NCBI RefSeq assembly: GCF_000430725.1
Contig: NZ_KE387215.1
Span: 124,055-162,320, forward strand
Source: Azohydromonas australica DSM 1124
Lineage (GTDB): Bacteria; Pseudomonadota; Gammaproteobacteria; Burkholderiales; Burkholderiaceae_C
Reading direction: 5' to 3'
DNA length: 38,266 bases
Shown here: piece after piece, positions 16,695-24,458 of the stretch
Layout: each line of letters opens with the position of its first letter
How positions within the stretch are numbered: the first letter of the stretch is position 1
Notes under the pieces: model-generated
The model's input: only the letters and a program-made list of their open reading frames with translations
What the model was told of the DNA's origin: nothing
Database searches by the model: none
Made by a program: the position numbers and the translations under genes

Positions 16695-17018
16695 ATGGCA
16701 CGCATGTTCAACCCCCCTCACCCCGGCCTGACGCTGCGCGACGACGTGCTGCCCGCTCTGGGACTGAGCGTGACCGAAGCCGCCGAACAGCTCGGCGTGG
16801 ATCGCACCACGCTGTCGCGGGTGCTCAACGGTCGTGCGAGCATTTCGCCTGAGATGGCGCTGCGCATCGAGGCCTGGCTGGGCAAGGACCGTGGCGGTGA
16901 CGCTGCCGTGTGGCTGGCCGTGCAGGCCGCCTATGACCACTGGCAGGCCGAACAGCATTTCAAGGACGTGCCGCTGAATGTGCGCCCGGCGCCGCGGCGC
17001 GAGGGCACCGCAAGCTGA
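16695..17018 (+). CDS. higA: HigA-family antitoxin, XRE type
   Basis: The 107-residue protein is a full HigA antitoxin: MARMFNPPHPGLTLRDDVLP, then a helix-turn-helix (VTEAAEQLGVDRTTLSRVLN, GRASISPEMALRIEAWLG) and the typical C-terminus WLAVQAAYDHWQAEQ. HigA binds HigB and represses its own promoter. Start ATG 16695 is the canonical one, 11 bases after the toxin stop. With the toxin broken, this is an orphan antitoxin. Such orphans can persist as protection from a chromosomal HigB or as regulators. Confidence 0.88.
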   Translation: MARMFNPPHPGLTLRDDVLPALGLSVTEAAEQLGVDRTTLSRVLNGRASISPEMALRIEAWLGKDRGGDAAVWLAVQAAYDHWQAEQHFKDVPLNVRPAPRREGTAS

Positions 17019-17333
17019 ATGGGCCTCTCGTGTTGCTCCAGACCAGAAGTCGCCAGGGTGTCACGACCGGCGGGGCAGACCACGTTTTTTCCACCTCTGG
17101 CTCGTAGCGCAGCCATACCGTGTCGAGCACAGCAAGACGCCGTCGTGGCGTTTTGACCGCGGGCCTGCATTGACCAACCTGACCGCACGCGGGCTGCTGG
17201 GTCACAGACTTCGAAACGGTGCCAGGCGGCAGCTGCGTATCCCTACTTCCACCGCCTGATTGGGTCTATTTCCGTGGCAGCCTCCTACAGTGATTGCATC
17301 CGGTTTCATGTAGAGACCGGCGAGGAGATGTCC
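17019..17333. other. 315-base gap, mostly without features
   Basis: No gene is supported. Short plus- and minus-strand frames cross it but have no ribosome site or motif. The end of the gap (17315-17327) carries GAGGAG, the ribosome binding site of the following gene. Confidence 0.4.
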
Positions 17334-17672
17334 ATGAAGCTCTGCATCTCGATGGTGGCGCTGGCCGCCGCACTGGCCTCCACAGCAGTCTGGGCGCAGG
17401 AGAGGCCGCTCACGCGTGCCGAGGTGAAGGCTGAGGTCGAACGCGCACGTGCCGATGGCTCACTGCAAAGGCTCAACAGCGATTACTACGGCTGGGAGAG
17501 CAACACGAACCAGGCTGCCACCCCAGCGGGTGCTGCCGGCCGCAGCTTTGACAGGGGTGCTCCGGCCATGCAGGGCGGCAAGACTCGCGCCGAGGTGAAG
17601 GACGAACTGCGTCGTGCCCGCGACAGCGGTGAGCTGCAGCGCCTGCAAGAAAGCTATGGTCCTGGCGACTGA
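17334..17672 (+). CDS. DUF4148-family secreted protein
   Basis: The 112-residue protein starts at ATG 17334, six bases after GAGGAG. It has a classical signal peptide (MKLCISMVALAAALASTAV, cleavage after WAQ). The mature part contains two copies of the DUF4148 unit: LTRAEVKAEVERARADGSLQ with a trailing RLNSDYYGW, and KTRAEVKDELRRARDSGELQ with RLQESYG. This family is common and often multi-copy in Burkholderiales; its function is unknown. It supports a beta-proteobacterial host. Confidence 0.85.
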   Translation: MKLCISMVALAAALASTAVWAQERPLTRAEVKAEVERARADGSLQRLNSDYYGWESNTNQAATPAGAAGRSFDRGAPAMQGGKTRAEVKDELRRARDSGELQRLQESYGPGD

Positions 17673-17799
17673 ACCGGCGTGCACCGGTGCGGCATGCTCC
17701 CCGCGCCGGGCTTGCGCATCCCGGCCTGAGACTCGTGGACGAGGTCCCTCGCCTATTGAGCCGGCCGTAGCGACCTTGGGCGAGAGGGCTGCGGTGCTT

Positions 17800-18081
17800 T
17801 CAGGCCCTGCCGGCGACGATACGGATGGCGCCTTTCTCCTGCTTGTCACCAGCGTTGTTCCCACCCTTCTCTTCAGTCGCCAACCTGAAGCCGGCCTTGA
17901 GCGTCACCTGGTGGTGGCCGATGCGGCCATCGACTACATGGCCACGCGTTTCCATGAAGGGCACTCTAGTGAGGCAGTGACCCAGCCCGCTGGCCTGGAT
18001 CTGCGATAGCGAAATAGTGCCGCTACTCACGGCCCCGCCCGCCATGCGGCTGAGGGCCGTACGGCGCCGAGGCTGCGCCAT
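17800..18081 (-). CDS. Hypothetical beta-rich protein behind the Rmf-like gene
   Basis: From ATG 18079-18081 the product is about 93 residues, beginning MAQPRRRTALSRMAGG and continuing with alternating beta-type stretches (HCLTRVPFMETRGHVVDGRI, then HHQVTLKAGFRLATEEK). In-frame ATGs at 18123 and 18129 would overlap the upstream gene. It follows the Rmf-like gene on the same strand with a gap of seven bases, so it may be in one operon. The ribosome site is weak. I do not recognise a family; its existence rests on position and coherent composition. Confidence 0.4.
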   Translation of the reverse strand: MAQPRRRTALSRMAGGAVSSGTISLSQIQASGLGHCLTRVPFMETRGHVVDGRIGHHQVTLKAGFRLATEEKGGNNAGDKQEKGAIRIVAGRA

Positions 18082-18088
18082 CCGGAAC

Positions 18089-18376
18089 TCATGCGCAGCG
18101 TCCGCCGCACGCTGTAGCGGCATATCCATGCCTGGCGTGCCCTGGGTGTCTGGGCTTGTCCTGCCAGACCAGCTTGGTACCGGGCTCCGTGACCGGGCCA
18201 TCCCGGAAGCTCAGACCGTCCGTCTTGAGAGCGCCCTGGTACCAGCCATCCAGCCAGGCATCGGCTTCTGCTGAGCCGTGCGGGTATGGACATACCCCGA
18301 CTACGTCCGAGAGCGCTTGTCCATGAGCGAAGCCATCGCTCCATATCTCTTGTTCGCTTTGCTTGAGGGTTTTCAT
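18089..18376 (-). CDS. Rmf/CrpP-like ribosome modulation factor family protein
   Basis: The 95-residue protein has the Rmf signature in residues 10-50: EIWSDGFAHGQALSDVVG, then CPYPHGSAEADAWLDGWYQG. This matches the A-x-x-x-G-x-x-A ... CPY ... W-x-x-GW-x-x-G pattern of ribosome modulation factor, a protein that dimerises 70S ribosomes in stationary phase. Plasmid- and phage-borne relatives (Rmf/CrpP fold) are frequent and mostly unstudied. ATG 18374-18376 follows AAAGGA by about nine bases. The 45-residue C-terminal tail (RDGPVTEPGTKLVWQDKPRH) is longer than in E. coli Rmf. Confidence 0.7.
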   Translation of the reverse strand: MKTLKQSEQEIWSDGFAHGQALSDVVGVCPYPHGSAEADAWLDGWYQGALKTDGLSFRDGPVTEPGTKLVWQDKPRHPGHARHGYAATACGGRCA

Positions 18377-18555
18377 GGCGCCGATCCTTTGGGGTTGCCC
18401 CTCTCGCCCATGGCAGCAGTTCAGCAAATCCGGGACCAACGTGCCCGACCATGCCACGGCCGCTTTTGAAGAGTGGCTACGGCAGGCGCTTGATGTGCTG
18501 AATAGCCACGACCCGATGCGGTAGTCGCTGGGTGCCAGCCCTGAGGATGTGCGCA

Positions 18556-18882
18556 ATGAAGCCACCGAAGCAGGTCGAGTGGACCGTGAACGGCCTGGAA
18601 TACGTGATCGTCAGCGCAGACGCCGAGATGTCAGGGGACGACGTGCGCGCGGCCCTGCGCGTCGATGGCTGCGTCCTTGCCGGCATTGAGTTACCCCTGC
18701 CCAAGGGCTCAAGGTCCAGACGTCGCGCGCCAGGCTTGGCCTACGTGCACGGGGGCGTCCTGGTCGTGCAGCCGCGATATCACGTCCAGTTGCCCACCAG
18801 CATGGCCGGCTCGGACTTGGAGATAGGCGCAAAGCTCCTGCGCATCATCTCGAGCCAGTGGAGCGAGCGCGTCATGCCTTGA
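18556..18882 (+). CDS. Orphan plasmid protein (intact copy of the 10831 family)
   Basis: The 108-residue protein starts MKPPKQVEWTVNGLEYVIVS after GAGG at good spacing. It continues with a helical segment (MSGDDVRAALRVDGCVLAG) and a C-terminal part (VLVVQPRYHVQLPTS, LEIGAKLLRIISSQW). The family is unknown to me. It aligns over its whole length with the frameshifted copy at 10831-11200, which shows that the family is real and present twice. It converges on the AcrVA2 homologue. Confidence 0.6.
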   Translation: MKPPKQVEWTVNGLEYVIVSADAEMSGDDVRAALRVDGCVLAGIELPLPKGSRSRRRAPGLAYVHGGVLVVQPRYHVQLPTSMAGSDLEIGAKLLRIISSQWSERVMP

Positions 18883-19005
18883 CAGCCGGGCCTGTGTACC
18901 AGCACCAGCTACGGAAACGACGACCTCCAATTGGCAGCCTGCTTGCATGTACCGGGCTCGATTTCCTGGCGGCAGGCTGTGGCGTTATGGAAGGTCCAAG
19001 CTGTC

Positions 19006-20004
19006 TCAGCGCACGGTTCTTACCGTCGACGGTAATTCGTCCCAGCTTTCAACGTTGACGGCAACTGGGGGCAGCCAGCGCAAGTCGAAGCGCCGCAGGC
19101 CTTGTTTGGGGCCGCTCCAGAAACCGTGCCAGTGCGCACGGCGGACATGCGGCTTGAGGCCAGGCAAGCTGTCGTGGCCGGGGTCGCGTAGCTGCTGGGC
19201 TTGATAGGCCCGGCGCAGGGCGGCTCCCAAGCGCACACCCACGTCCCAGACGGTCGGCCTTTCGGCCTGGAACATGCGTGGTCCGCGCTTGGTCTTCTTC
19301 GGCACCGGGTTGCCGGGGCGATGGCTGCCGTCACCGATCTCGGCGGCCTGGCTGCACAGGTACAGCAGCAGCGACACGAGCGGCTCGACCACGAGGCGCA
19401 ATCCAGCGACAGCAGTCGCATGCCGTACGGCATCGCTGCCGGTGCTGGCCAGCGTGCGTGCAATGGACTCGCCCAGCGGCCACGGCCCGAGGGGCAGTGC
19501 CAGTGGATCCAGCGCATCCTCGGCATCGAGCAGCAGCCGCAACTGGGCCGCTCCAGTGTCGAGGGTGGCGTCCAGATGAGCGAAGAAGCCGTGCAGCGGC
19601 TGAGCCCCATGGGACAAGCCAGGCGTCTCGACGTAGACACACCACTCGGGCAGCCGGAACAAGACCTCGTGCGGCAGATCTCCCGTGACGGGGGTATGAG
19701 CAACAGCCTCGAACACGGCCGGGTCGAACCTGTAGATACCCTGCGTCAACCTCCAGGCAGCGAGTGCGGCGAGCCGCTCCACCTGGAGTGTCTGCTGCGG
19801 AGTCAGCTCCGCGTCCTGGCCGTTGCTCACGACGGCGTACATCCCCGGCAGGGGCAGGTAGCACCAGTGCGGCCAATCGGGCAGGCGGGCGCCCTTGCTG
19901 GCGCGAAACTCGTCGCAGACCTTCCACGCCTCGGTATAGCGTCGGCCAAGAGCCAGCAGGATCTCGCGCGGACGGCAGGTCCGTTTGTCGTCGGTGATGG
20001 GCAC
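19006..20004 (-). CDS. acrVA2: AcrVA2-family anti-CRISPR protein (intact copy)
   Basis: The 332-residue protein resembles AcrVA2 of Moraxella bovoculi as I remember it, in order: TQGIYRFDPAVFEAV (AcrVA2 has a GIYQLDEEI-type stretch), FRLPEWCVYVET (LPDWCVYV), a central PLVSLLLYLCS (PYLLWLC), and the strongest match at the C-terminus, PHVRRAHWHGFWSGP ... LRWLPPVAVNVES (PHIRRGHWHGYW ... VRWQPAVFVNS). AcrVA2 blocks type V-A CRISPR by acting on Cas12a production, binding nascent Cas12a and reducing its mRNA. Many proteobacterial plasmids carry family members, and whether they inhibit Cas12a is mostly untested. The start is GTG 20002-20004; an in-frame TGA lies 15 bases upstream of it, so it cannot be much longer. 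Length fits the family (about 320). Confidence 0.85.
   Translation of the reverse strand: MPITDDKRTCRPREILLALGRRYTEAWKVCDEFRASKGARLPDWPHWCYLPLPGMYAVVSNGQDAELTPQQTLQVERLAALAAWRLTQGIYRFDPAVFEAVAHTPVTGDLPHEVLFRLPEWCVYVETPGLSHGAQPLHGFFAHLDATLDTGAAQLRLLLDAEDALDPLALPLGPWPLGESIARTLASTGSDAVRHATAVAGLRLVVEPLVSLLLYLCSQAAEIGDGSHRPGNPVPKKTKRGPRMFQAERPTVWDVGVRLGAALRRAYQAQQLRDPGHDSLPGLKPHVRRAHWHGFWSGPKQGLRRFDLRWLPPVAVNVESWDELPSTVRTVR
19508..19599. repeat. 92-bp perfect inverted repeat, arm in intact acrVA2-like gene
   Basis: Its reverse complement matches 22357-22448 base for base over 92 positions. The sequence encodes PLHGFFAHLDATLDTGAAQL and the next ten residues. Identity falls off sharply on both sides. 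Confidence 0.9.
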
Positions 20005-20569
20005 GGCGCCATCCGCTCAGCGCGCCAACAACGGCTTGACCTGTACGGAAGAGACAGTGGTCATTTTCGTGTTTAGGCAACTGACATGCCGGCCATGACA
20101 TTGGCAAGGCAGCCACTGCGGTGGCTGCAGTCCTTGCAGCGGGCTCTTGGGTGAGGCACTTCCCACGTGCGCCGGCCGGCACAAAAAAAGCCCCGGTCCT
20201 TGCGGAGCCGGGGCCTGTGAGGTTGTACCAATCGACGAAGTGCAGCTGCTTCCCGCAAGCCACGTCGCGCATCTTGCCCGGCTGGGCAGCGAGCGCGTTG
20301 TGGAAAACCGCAGCGCGGTTGACCGTTGGGCTCGCTGTGGCCTGCATGGGCCTCGTCTTCCCCGTGCACGCCCGGCGCAGACGCACTTGGATCGCCGCTA
20401 GGCAGCGATTTCGGCTTCGGATAACGTCAGTAATCTCAGGGCATTTTTTCAAAGCCAATTTGCAGACTTAACTGCGCAGATGTCGGTTTCCCTTGCACAT
20501 CAGGCACTTGCAAGCGAGGCCGTGGCCGAGGTCGGGGCTCGCCCCTCAGGGGCTTGGGCGGCCCTGCAC
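20005..20569. other. Gap between acrVA2-like and metallopeptidase genes
   Basis: No gene is supported. Minus-strand frames cross it but also run through the clear terminator at 20183-20214 and lack ribosome sites. The part next to acrVA2 should hold its promoter. A short in-frame peptide (ATG 20064 to TGA at 20017-20019) precedes acrVA2 but has no ribosome site. Confidence 0.4.
20183..20214 (-). terminator. Intrinsic terminator, minus strand
   Basis: On the minus strand a GCCCCGG/CCGGGGC stem (20190-20214, 11-base loop) is followed immediately by seven T (20183-20189). It lies about 355 bases past the metallopeptidase stop and upstream of acrVA2, so it would end the metallopeptidase transcript and insulate the anti-CRISPR gene. 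Confidence 0.85.
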
Positions 20570-21802
20570 TCAGGTTGGTTCCCGCCGTTGGGACAGTTCG
20601 CACGGCGCCTGAGTCCGTAGCCGATCAGCCCAGGCAAACAGCTCTGCCAGCGATGACGGCGCCTCAGCGCGTGCAGCAAAGTCGATCCAGCACATGGTTG
20701 CGTGCGCGGTGTCGTGTGTCGCATTGCTGCGCTTTTTCCGCAGGCTGGCCACCAGATCATGCGCATTGCCTGGTGCTGCCAGCCGCCAGTAGCCGACTGC
20801 CATCACATCGGCCACGGCCTCACGCCAGAGCTGCGTAGCTGGGAGTTCGCCGGCCGCAAGCCAGCCCTCAAGGTCCTTGACGTGTACGGCATCGGAAGGC
20901 GCAAGTGATCGTGTTCCCACGGTGCTTCGGGAAAAGGTAGGCGCGTCCCGCGATCCATCGAGGCAGTGCGCAAACTCATGCAGCATCACGCCCTGTATCC
21001 ACACCGCTTCGCTCACGTGGCCGGCAGGCTTGAAGATACGCAACACGTTCGCCCGGTTCATGCTCAGATGGCAGTAGCCTGGGTGTAGAGTCATCGAGGC
21101 CGGGGAGGCATTCGGCAGTGCCACCGAGGTGGTCGCCCAGCTCTGGCCCGCGTCGCCCAACACCACTTTTATTCCGTAATGCTCGCGAGCGAGCTCGCGC
21201 AACATCGGGAAGCCGGTCGGGTCTGCTTTGAGGGCGGCATGGTCGGCTTGGAATCGGCGGATGGAGACTTCCTGCATCACTTCGCCAACAACACCTGGGA
21301 CGAAGTAGGTGAACCCGGCCAGCACCGCCGCGACAACTGTGCAGAGAATCGGCCGCTCCCAACGGCGCTGCCGCGGATCGTTGCGCTGCTGCATCCATGG
21401 CCGTGTGTAGGTCCACCACCACCCCACTGCTGCAGCCAGCAGCCCCGGCACGGCGGGCATCAGCAGATCCTCGGCCATCGTTCGCCTGCTCACCGCTGCC
21501 GCTGAAACGGCGGCGATCCATGCGAGCGGCAACAGCAATTCGCGCTTGGCTGGTTCGCTGCCAAGGCACTGTCCCAGGCGATCACGGCAGGCAGCGGCCG
21601 CGTCAGCAGATAGTTTCCCAGCAGCCGCCAGCCCCCGCACGTAAGCCTCGGCCTCGTCTCTCCATACCGTGCGCTTGGCGAGCGCCTGGCGTTCCAGGTC
21701 GGCGAGCCAGGCCGCCGTGGCGCCCTCGCTTGGGGCACTCTGCTTGAGATAGGCGAAAAACGCTGCGACGTTTGCGGCGTTCGAGAATCCAGACTTGGCC
21801 AC
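20570..21802 (-). CDS. Membrane-anchored HExxH metallopeptidase-like protein
   Basis: From the GTG at 21800-21802, preceded by AAGGGAG at good spacing, the product is 410 residues. Residues 1-100 are soluble and helical; three hydrophobic segments follow (LLPLAWIAAVSAAAV, LMPAVPGLLAAAVGWWW, ILCTVVAAVLAGFTYFV). The C-terminal half carries HEFAH at residues 275-279 in MLHEFAHCLDG, and downstream REAVADVMAVGYW supplies a glutamate able to act as third zinc ligand. This is a gluzincin-like zinc peptidase arrangement. I do not recognise the exact family, and the substrate is unknown. The frame is open another 130 codons upstream, but that part is arginine-rich antisense-like sequence. It lies between the two oppositely oriented AcrVA2-like copies. 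Confidence 0.7.
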   Translation of the reverse strand: MAKSGFSNAANVAAFFAYLKQSAPSEGATAAWLADLERQALAKRTVWRDEAEAYVRGLAAAGKLSADAAAACRDRLGQCLGSEPAKRELLLPLAWIAAVSAAAVSRRTMAEDLLMPAVPGLLAAAVGWWWTYTRPWMQQRNDPRQRRWERPILCTVVAAVLAGFTYFVPGVVGEVMQEVSIRRFQADHAALKADPTGFPMLRELAREHYGIKVVLGDAGQSWATTSVALPNASPASMTLHPGYCHLSMNRANVLRIFKPAGHVSEAVWIQGVMLHEFAHCLDGSRDAPTFSRSTVGTRSLAPSDAVHVKDLEGWLAAGELPATQLWREAVADVMAVGYWRLAAPGNAHDLVASLRKKRSNATHDTAHATMCWIDFAARAEAPSSLAELFAWADRLRTQAPCELSQRREPT

Positions 21803-21949
21803 GCTGCGCTCCCTTGCCTTCCCGAGTGGAGGTTCCTGAATCTCGCCGAATGCGCTGCGCCGTCCCGACTGGCTCCGTGCCGTGCGCCTGCAGCCCTGCC
21901 ATTGAACACAGCCAGCGGCCTTTCGTGTACCTCCGGGCAACATGACGTC

Positions 21950-22890
21950 ATGCCTTCTTCTGTCATCGACCCCGCACCTGCCGCCCGCGCGAGATCCTGA
22001 CCGCCATTGGCCGCCGCTACCCCCACGCCTGGACCGGGTGCGACGGGCTCCGCGCCGACAAGGGTTGCGCCCTGCCCTCCTGGCCGGACTGGTGCTTTCT
22101 GCCCCTACCGGCCATGTACCCCGTCGTGAGCGATGGGTGCGACGTGGGTTTGCCCGAGCACCAAACGCTCGACTTGTACCGGCTGGCAGCACTGTCAGCG
22201 TGGAGGATGACCCAGGGGGGCTATCAGTTCGACCCGGACGTGTTCGAGGCCATTGCAGATACGCTGGTGACGGGTGCCCTACCCCACGAAATCCTGTTCC
22301 GGCTGCCCGAACGGGCCGTGTACGTTGAAACGCCAGGATTGCTGTACGCGGGCGATCCGCTGCACGGCTTCTTCGCTCATCTGGACGCCACCCTCGACAC
22401 TGGAGCGGCCCAGTTGCGGCTGCTGCTCGATGCCGAGGATGCGCTGGACCCCTTCGCGCTGCCGCTTGGGCCTTGGCCGCTGGCTGAATCCATCGCCCGC
22501 GTGCTTGCCTCTACCGGCACCGATGCGGCGCAATCGGCACCGGCCGCGGCCGGTGCTGGAATCCGGGCTGTGATCGAACCGCTGGTGTTGCTGCTGCTGT
22601 ACCTATGCAGCCAAGCTGCCGAGACCAGCGATGCCACCAACCGTCCAAGCAACCCGCAACCTAAAAAGGCGAAGTGGGGCCTGCGCCTGTTCCAAGCTGA
22701 GCAACCGCGCAATCCTGGCGACGGTACTCATCCCGGCTCCAGCGCCCATATACGGCGTGCACACTGACACGGCCTCTGGTCCAGAACGCTGGAAGGGCAA
22801 CGGTGCTTTCACCTGCGCTGGTTAACGCCCATCGCGGTCAACCTCGAAAGCCAGGAAGAACTGCCTGCCACTGTGCGCTGCGTTCAATAG
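21950..22890 (+). pseudogene. Second AcrVA2-like gene, decayed
   Basis: This copy aligns with the intact homologue over nearly its full length. It has at least three lesions. The ATG at 21950 (MPSSVID) is in a different frame from the rest, which resumes as RTCRPREILTAIGRRYPHAW, implying one lost base near 21970. About 22 residues (the TVWDVGVRLGAALRRAY segment) are missing near 22710. A TGA at 22765-22767 replaces the tryptophan of RRAHWHG, after which the family C-terminus continues in frame (RWLTPIAVNLES) to TAG at 22888-22890. Conserved parts such as YVETPG, HGFFAHLDATLDTGAAQLRL and LLLYLCSQAAE remain. It is inverted relative to the intact copy. Confidence 0.88.
22357..22448. repeat. 92-bp perfect inverted repeat, arm in decayed copy
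   Basis: This is the exact inverted copy of 19508-19599. The neighbouring parts of the two genes differ at many positions, so this is a tract of unusually high identity. Confidence 0.9.
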
Positions 22891-22932
22891 AGCGGCAGCG
22901 CCAGCCGCTGCGCCGCAATACAGCGGCAATCG

Positions 22933-23922
22933 TCACCACCCGGGACCGGGTTCCTGATGCATGTTCGGCTGTGCTACGGGCTGGCGCTGCTGCTCCTGCT
23001 GCCGCTCCACCTCCAGCCCAACCACGTGCCCCAACATCGGCGTGGACTTCACGAAGTCCTTGACTTCAACCGCCAGCGCCCAATCGGCCGCATCCGGCGA
23101 CTCTGCCAGCGCCGCGTGCAGGTGTGCCCAAGCCGTGATGACTTGCCGCATGGTCTGCTCGCGCGTGGTGACGCGACCCTTAAGCGCCGCTTCCTGGCGC
23201 AGCGTGCCGGTATTGCGCGCACGCACCACCCACGCCGGCTCGGTCTGACGCAGCGAGCCGCGCACGAGCCGCGACGATGCATCGGCCTGGATGCCCCGCG
23301 CACGCAGCTCCTGCGCAAACGACTCGCGCCAACGGTGCAGGTCCGTCTTGCGCGGATCCAGCCGCTGTGCACGCCAGCCCAGTGCCCTCACAATCAAGTG
23401 AGCGTGTGGCTGGCTCTGGTGGCTATGGAAGGCCCAGGCCCACCTGTGCCCTTCGAACTCGCGCCGCGCAAACGCTTCCACTGCTTCTGTCATCCGGTGC
23501 GGGTCCGTGCCGGCCGGCATGCCGATGGCCAAGTGAAACGCTTGGCGCGGGCCGTCCTCAGTAGGAATCGGCGGCCCGGCATACCTGAACTGATCCCCAA
23601 AATCCTTCACCTCAGCCGGTGTGCAGTACTCCCGTCCGTCGTCGTCGCGCAGCATCTCTCCGCGCTCGGTGAGATAACGCAGGTGGCCACGCACAGCACC
23701 CATGCTGCGCGACGAGCCGGTGAGTTTCACCATCACCACCGGGGCCTTGGAAACGACGAGCTGGATGCGCTGACGCACCGCCGCTGCTGTGATATCGCCG
23801 CCGCCACGTCCCTCGGGCAGCGGCAGCTTGCCGGCGTTGTCCATCTTCCCCATGACGGCCCTCGGCCAGAACAGATCGGCTCCGTGCTGCACCAACAGAG
23901 CGTCGACTTGGCTGCGCTTCAC
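22933..23922 (-). CDS. MOB-type relaxase (VirD2/TraI-like nickase)
   Basis: The 329-residue protein would nick the transfer origin and pilot the strand into the VirB channel. Motif I is PVVMVKLTGSSRSMGAVRGH followed by LRYLTERGE, with Y83 the likely catalytic tyrosine. Motif III is the histidine cluster AFHSHQSQPHAHLIV (H166, H168, H173, H175), which binds the metal. The C-terminus is Gln-rich and lacks a primase or helicase domain. The GTG start (23920-23922) overlaps the stop of the MobC-like gene in a GTGA, so the two are translated together. Length is short compared with IncP TraI, in line with compact MOB-P relaxases. Confidence 0.88.
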   Translation of the reverse strand: MKRSQVDALLVQHGADLFWPRAVMGKMDNAGKLPLPEGRGGGDITAAAVRQRIQLVVSKAPVVMVKLTGSSRSMGAVRGHLRYLTERGEMLRDDDGREYCTPAEVKDFGDQFRYAGPPIPTEDGPRQAFHLAIGMPAGTDPHRMTEAVEAFARREFEGHRWAWAFHSHQSQPHAHLIVRALGWRAQRLDPRKTDLHRWRESFAQELRARGIQADASSRLVRGSLRQTEPAWVVRARNTGTLRQEAALKGRVTTREQTMRQVITAWAHLHAALAESPDAADWALAVEVKDFVKSTPMLGHVVGLEVERQQEQQRQPVAQPNMHQEPGPGW

Positions 23923-24452
23923 CCGCCGCCTCCGCGTCGCCGTGTCGCCGACACTTCGCCCAGCGACTGCGCCACCTGCCGCATCTGCGCTCGCACCAGC
24001 CGCGCCGTGCTCTGCAATAGCTTCTGCACTGCCGGGTCAGCCGCCCGCGCCGCCATACCCTTCAAATCCTGCCCGATGGCCTGCAGTCCCGCGTTGAGCA
24101 CACCCAGCTCGGCCACCACCTGATGTCGCTGCGGCACCAGCGTGCCCTGCGCCATGCGCGCGACGTACTCGGCCTGCGACAGCCCCTCTGCCCCCGCCGC
24201 TGCACGCAGCGCCTTGCTTTCCACCGCCGTTAGCCGCGCGCTGAAATGCACCACTGCCGCCCCAGGCTCCCGGTTCGCCGCCACCCGCGCCACTTGCGCT
24301 GGCAGCGCCTGCTGCTCTTGCAGCGCCAGCACCACCGCATCGCGCACCCACCCTCCTGGCCGTTTCCCCTGATTCTTCGCAGCTGCCTCCACCAGCGGCT
24401 TGAGCTCGCCCAAGTCCACGTTCAGCGTCTGCCGGGACTTCGCTTCAGGCAT
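23919..24452 (-). CDS. MobC-like relaxosome accessory protein
   Basis: The 177-residue protein has an N-terminal segment (RQTLNVDLGELKPLVEAAA) and a central FSARLTAVESKALRAAAGAE followed by GLSQAEYVARMAQG, which is the arrangement of MobC/relaxosome proteins with a ribbon-helix-helix fold. The C-terminal part is helical (QAIGQDLKGMAARA). It probably binds oriT and helps the relaxase open it. ATG 24450-24452 has AAGGTG upstream and lies six bases after the preceding small gene. It overlaps the relaxase start by four bases. Confidence 0.82.
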   Translation of the reverse strand: MPEAKSRQTLNVDLGELKPLVEAAAKNQGKRPGGWVRDAVVLALQEQQALPAQVARVAANREPGAAVVHFSARLTAVESKALRAAAGAEGLSQAEYVARMAQGTLVPQRHQVVAELGVLNAGLQAIGQDLKGMAARAADPAVQKLLQSTARLVRAQMRQVAQSLGEVSATRRRGGGG

Positions 24453-24458
24453 CGTGTG

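Noticed and set aside
20017..20064. A 15-codon leader peptide upstream of the AcrVA2 homologue
   Set aside because: It has no ribosome binding site and no conserved counterpart before the second copy.
22957..24123. A 388-codon plus-strand open frame opposite the relaxase
   Set aside because: Antisense of the relaxase, whose HxH motifs and coupled start are clear.
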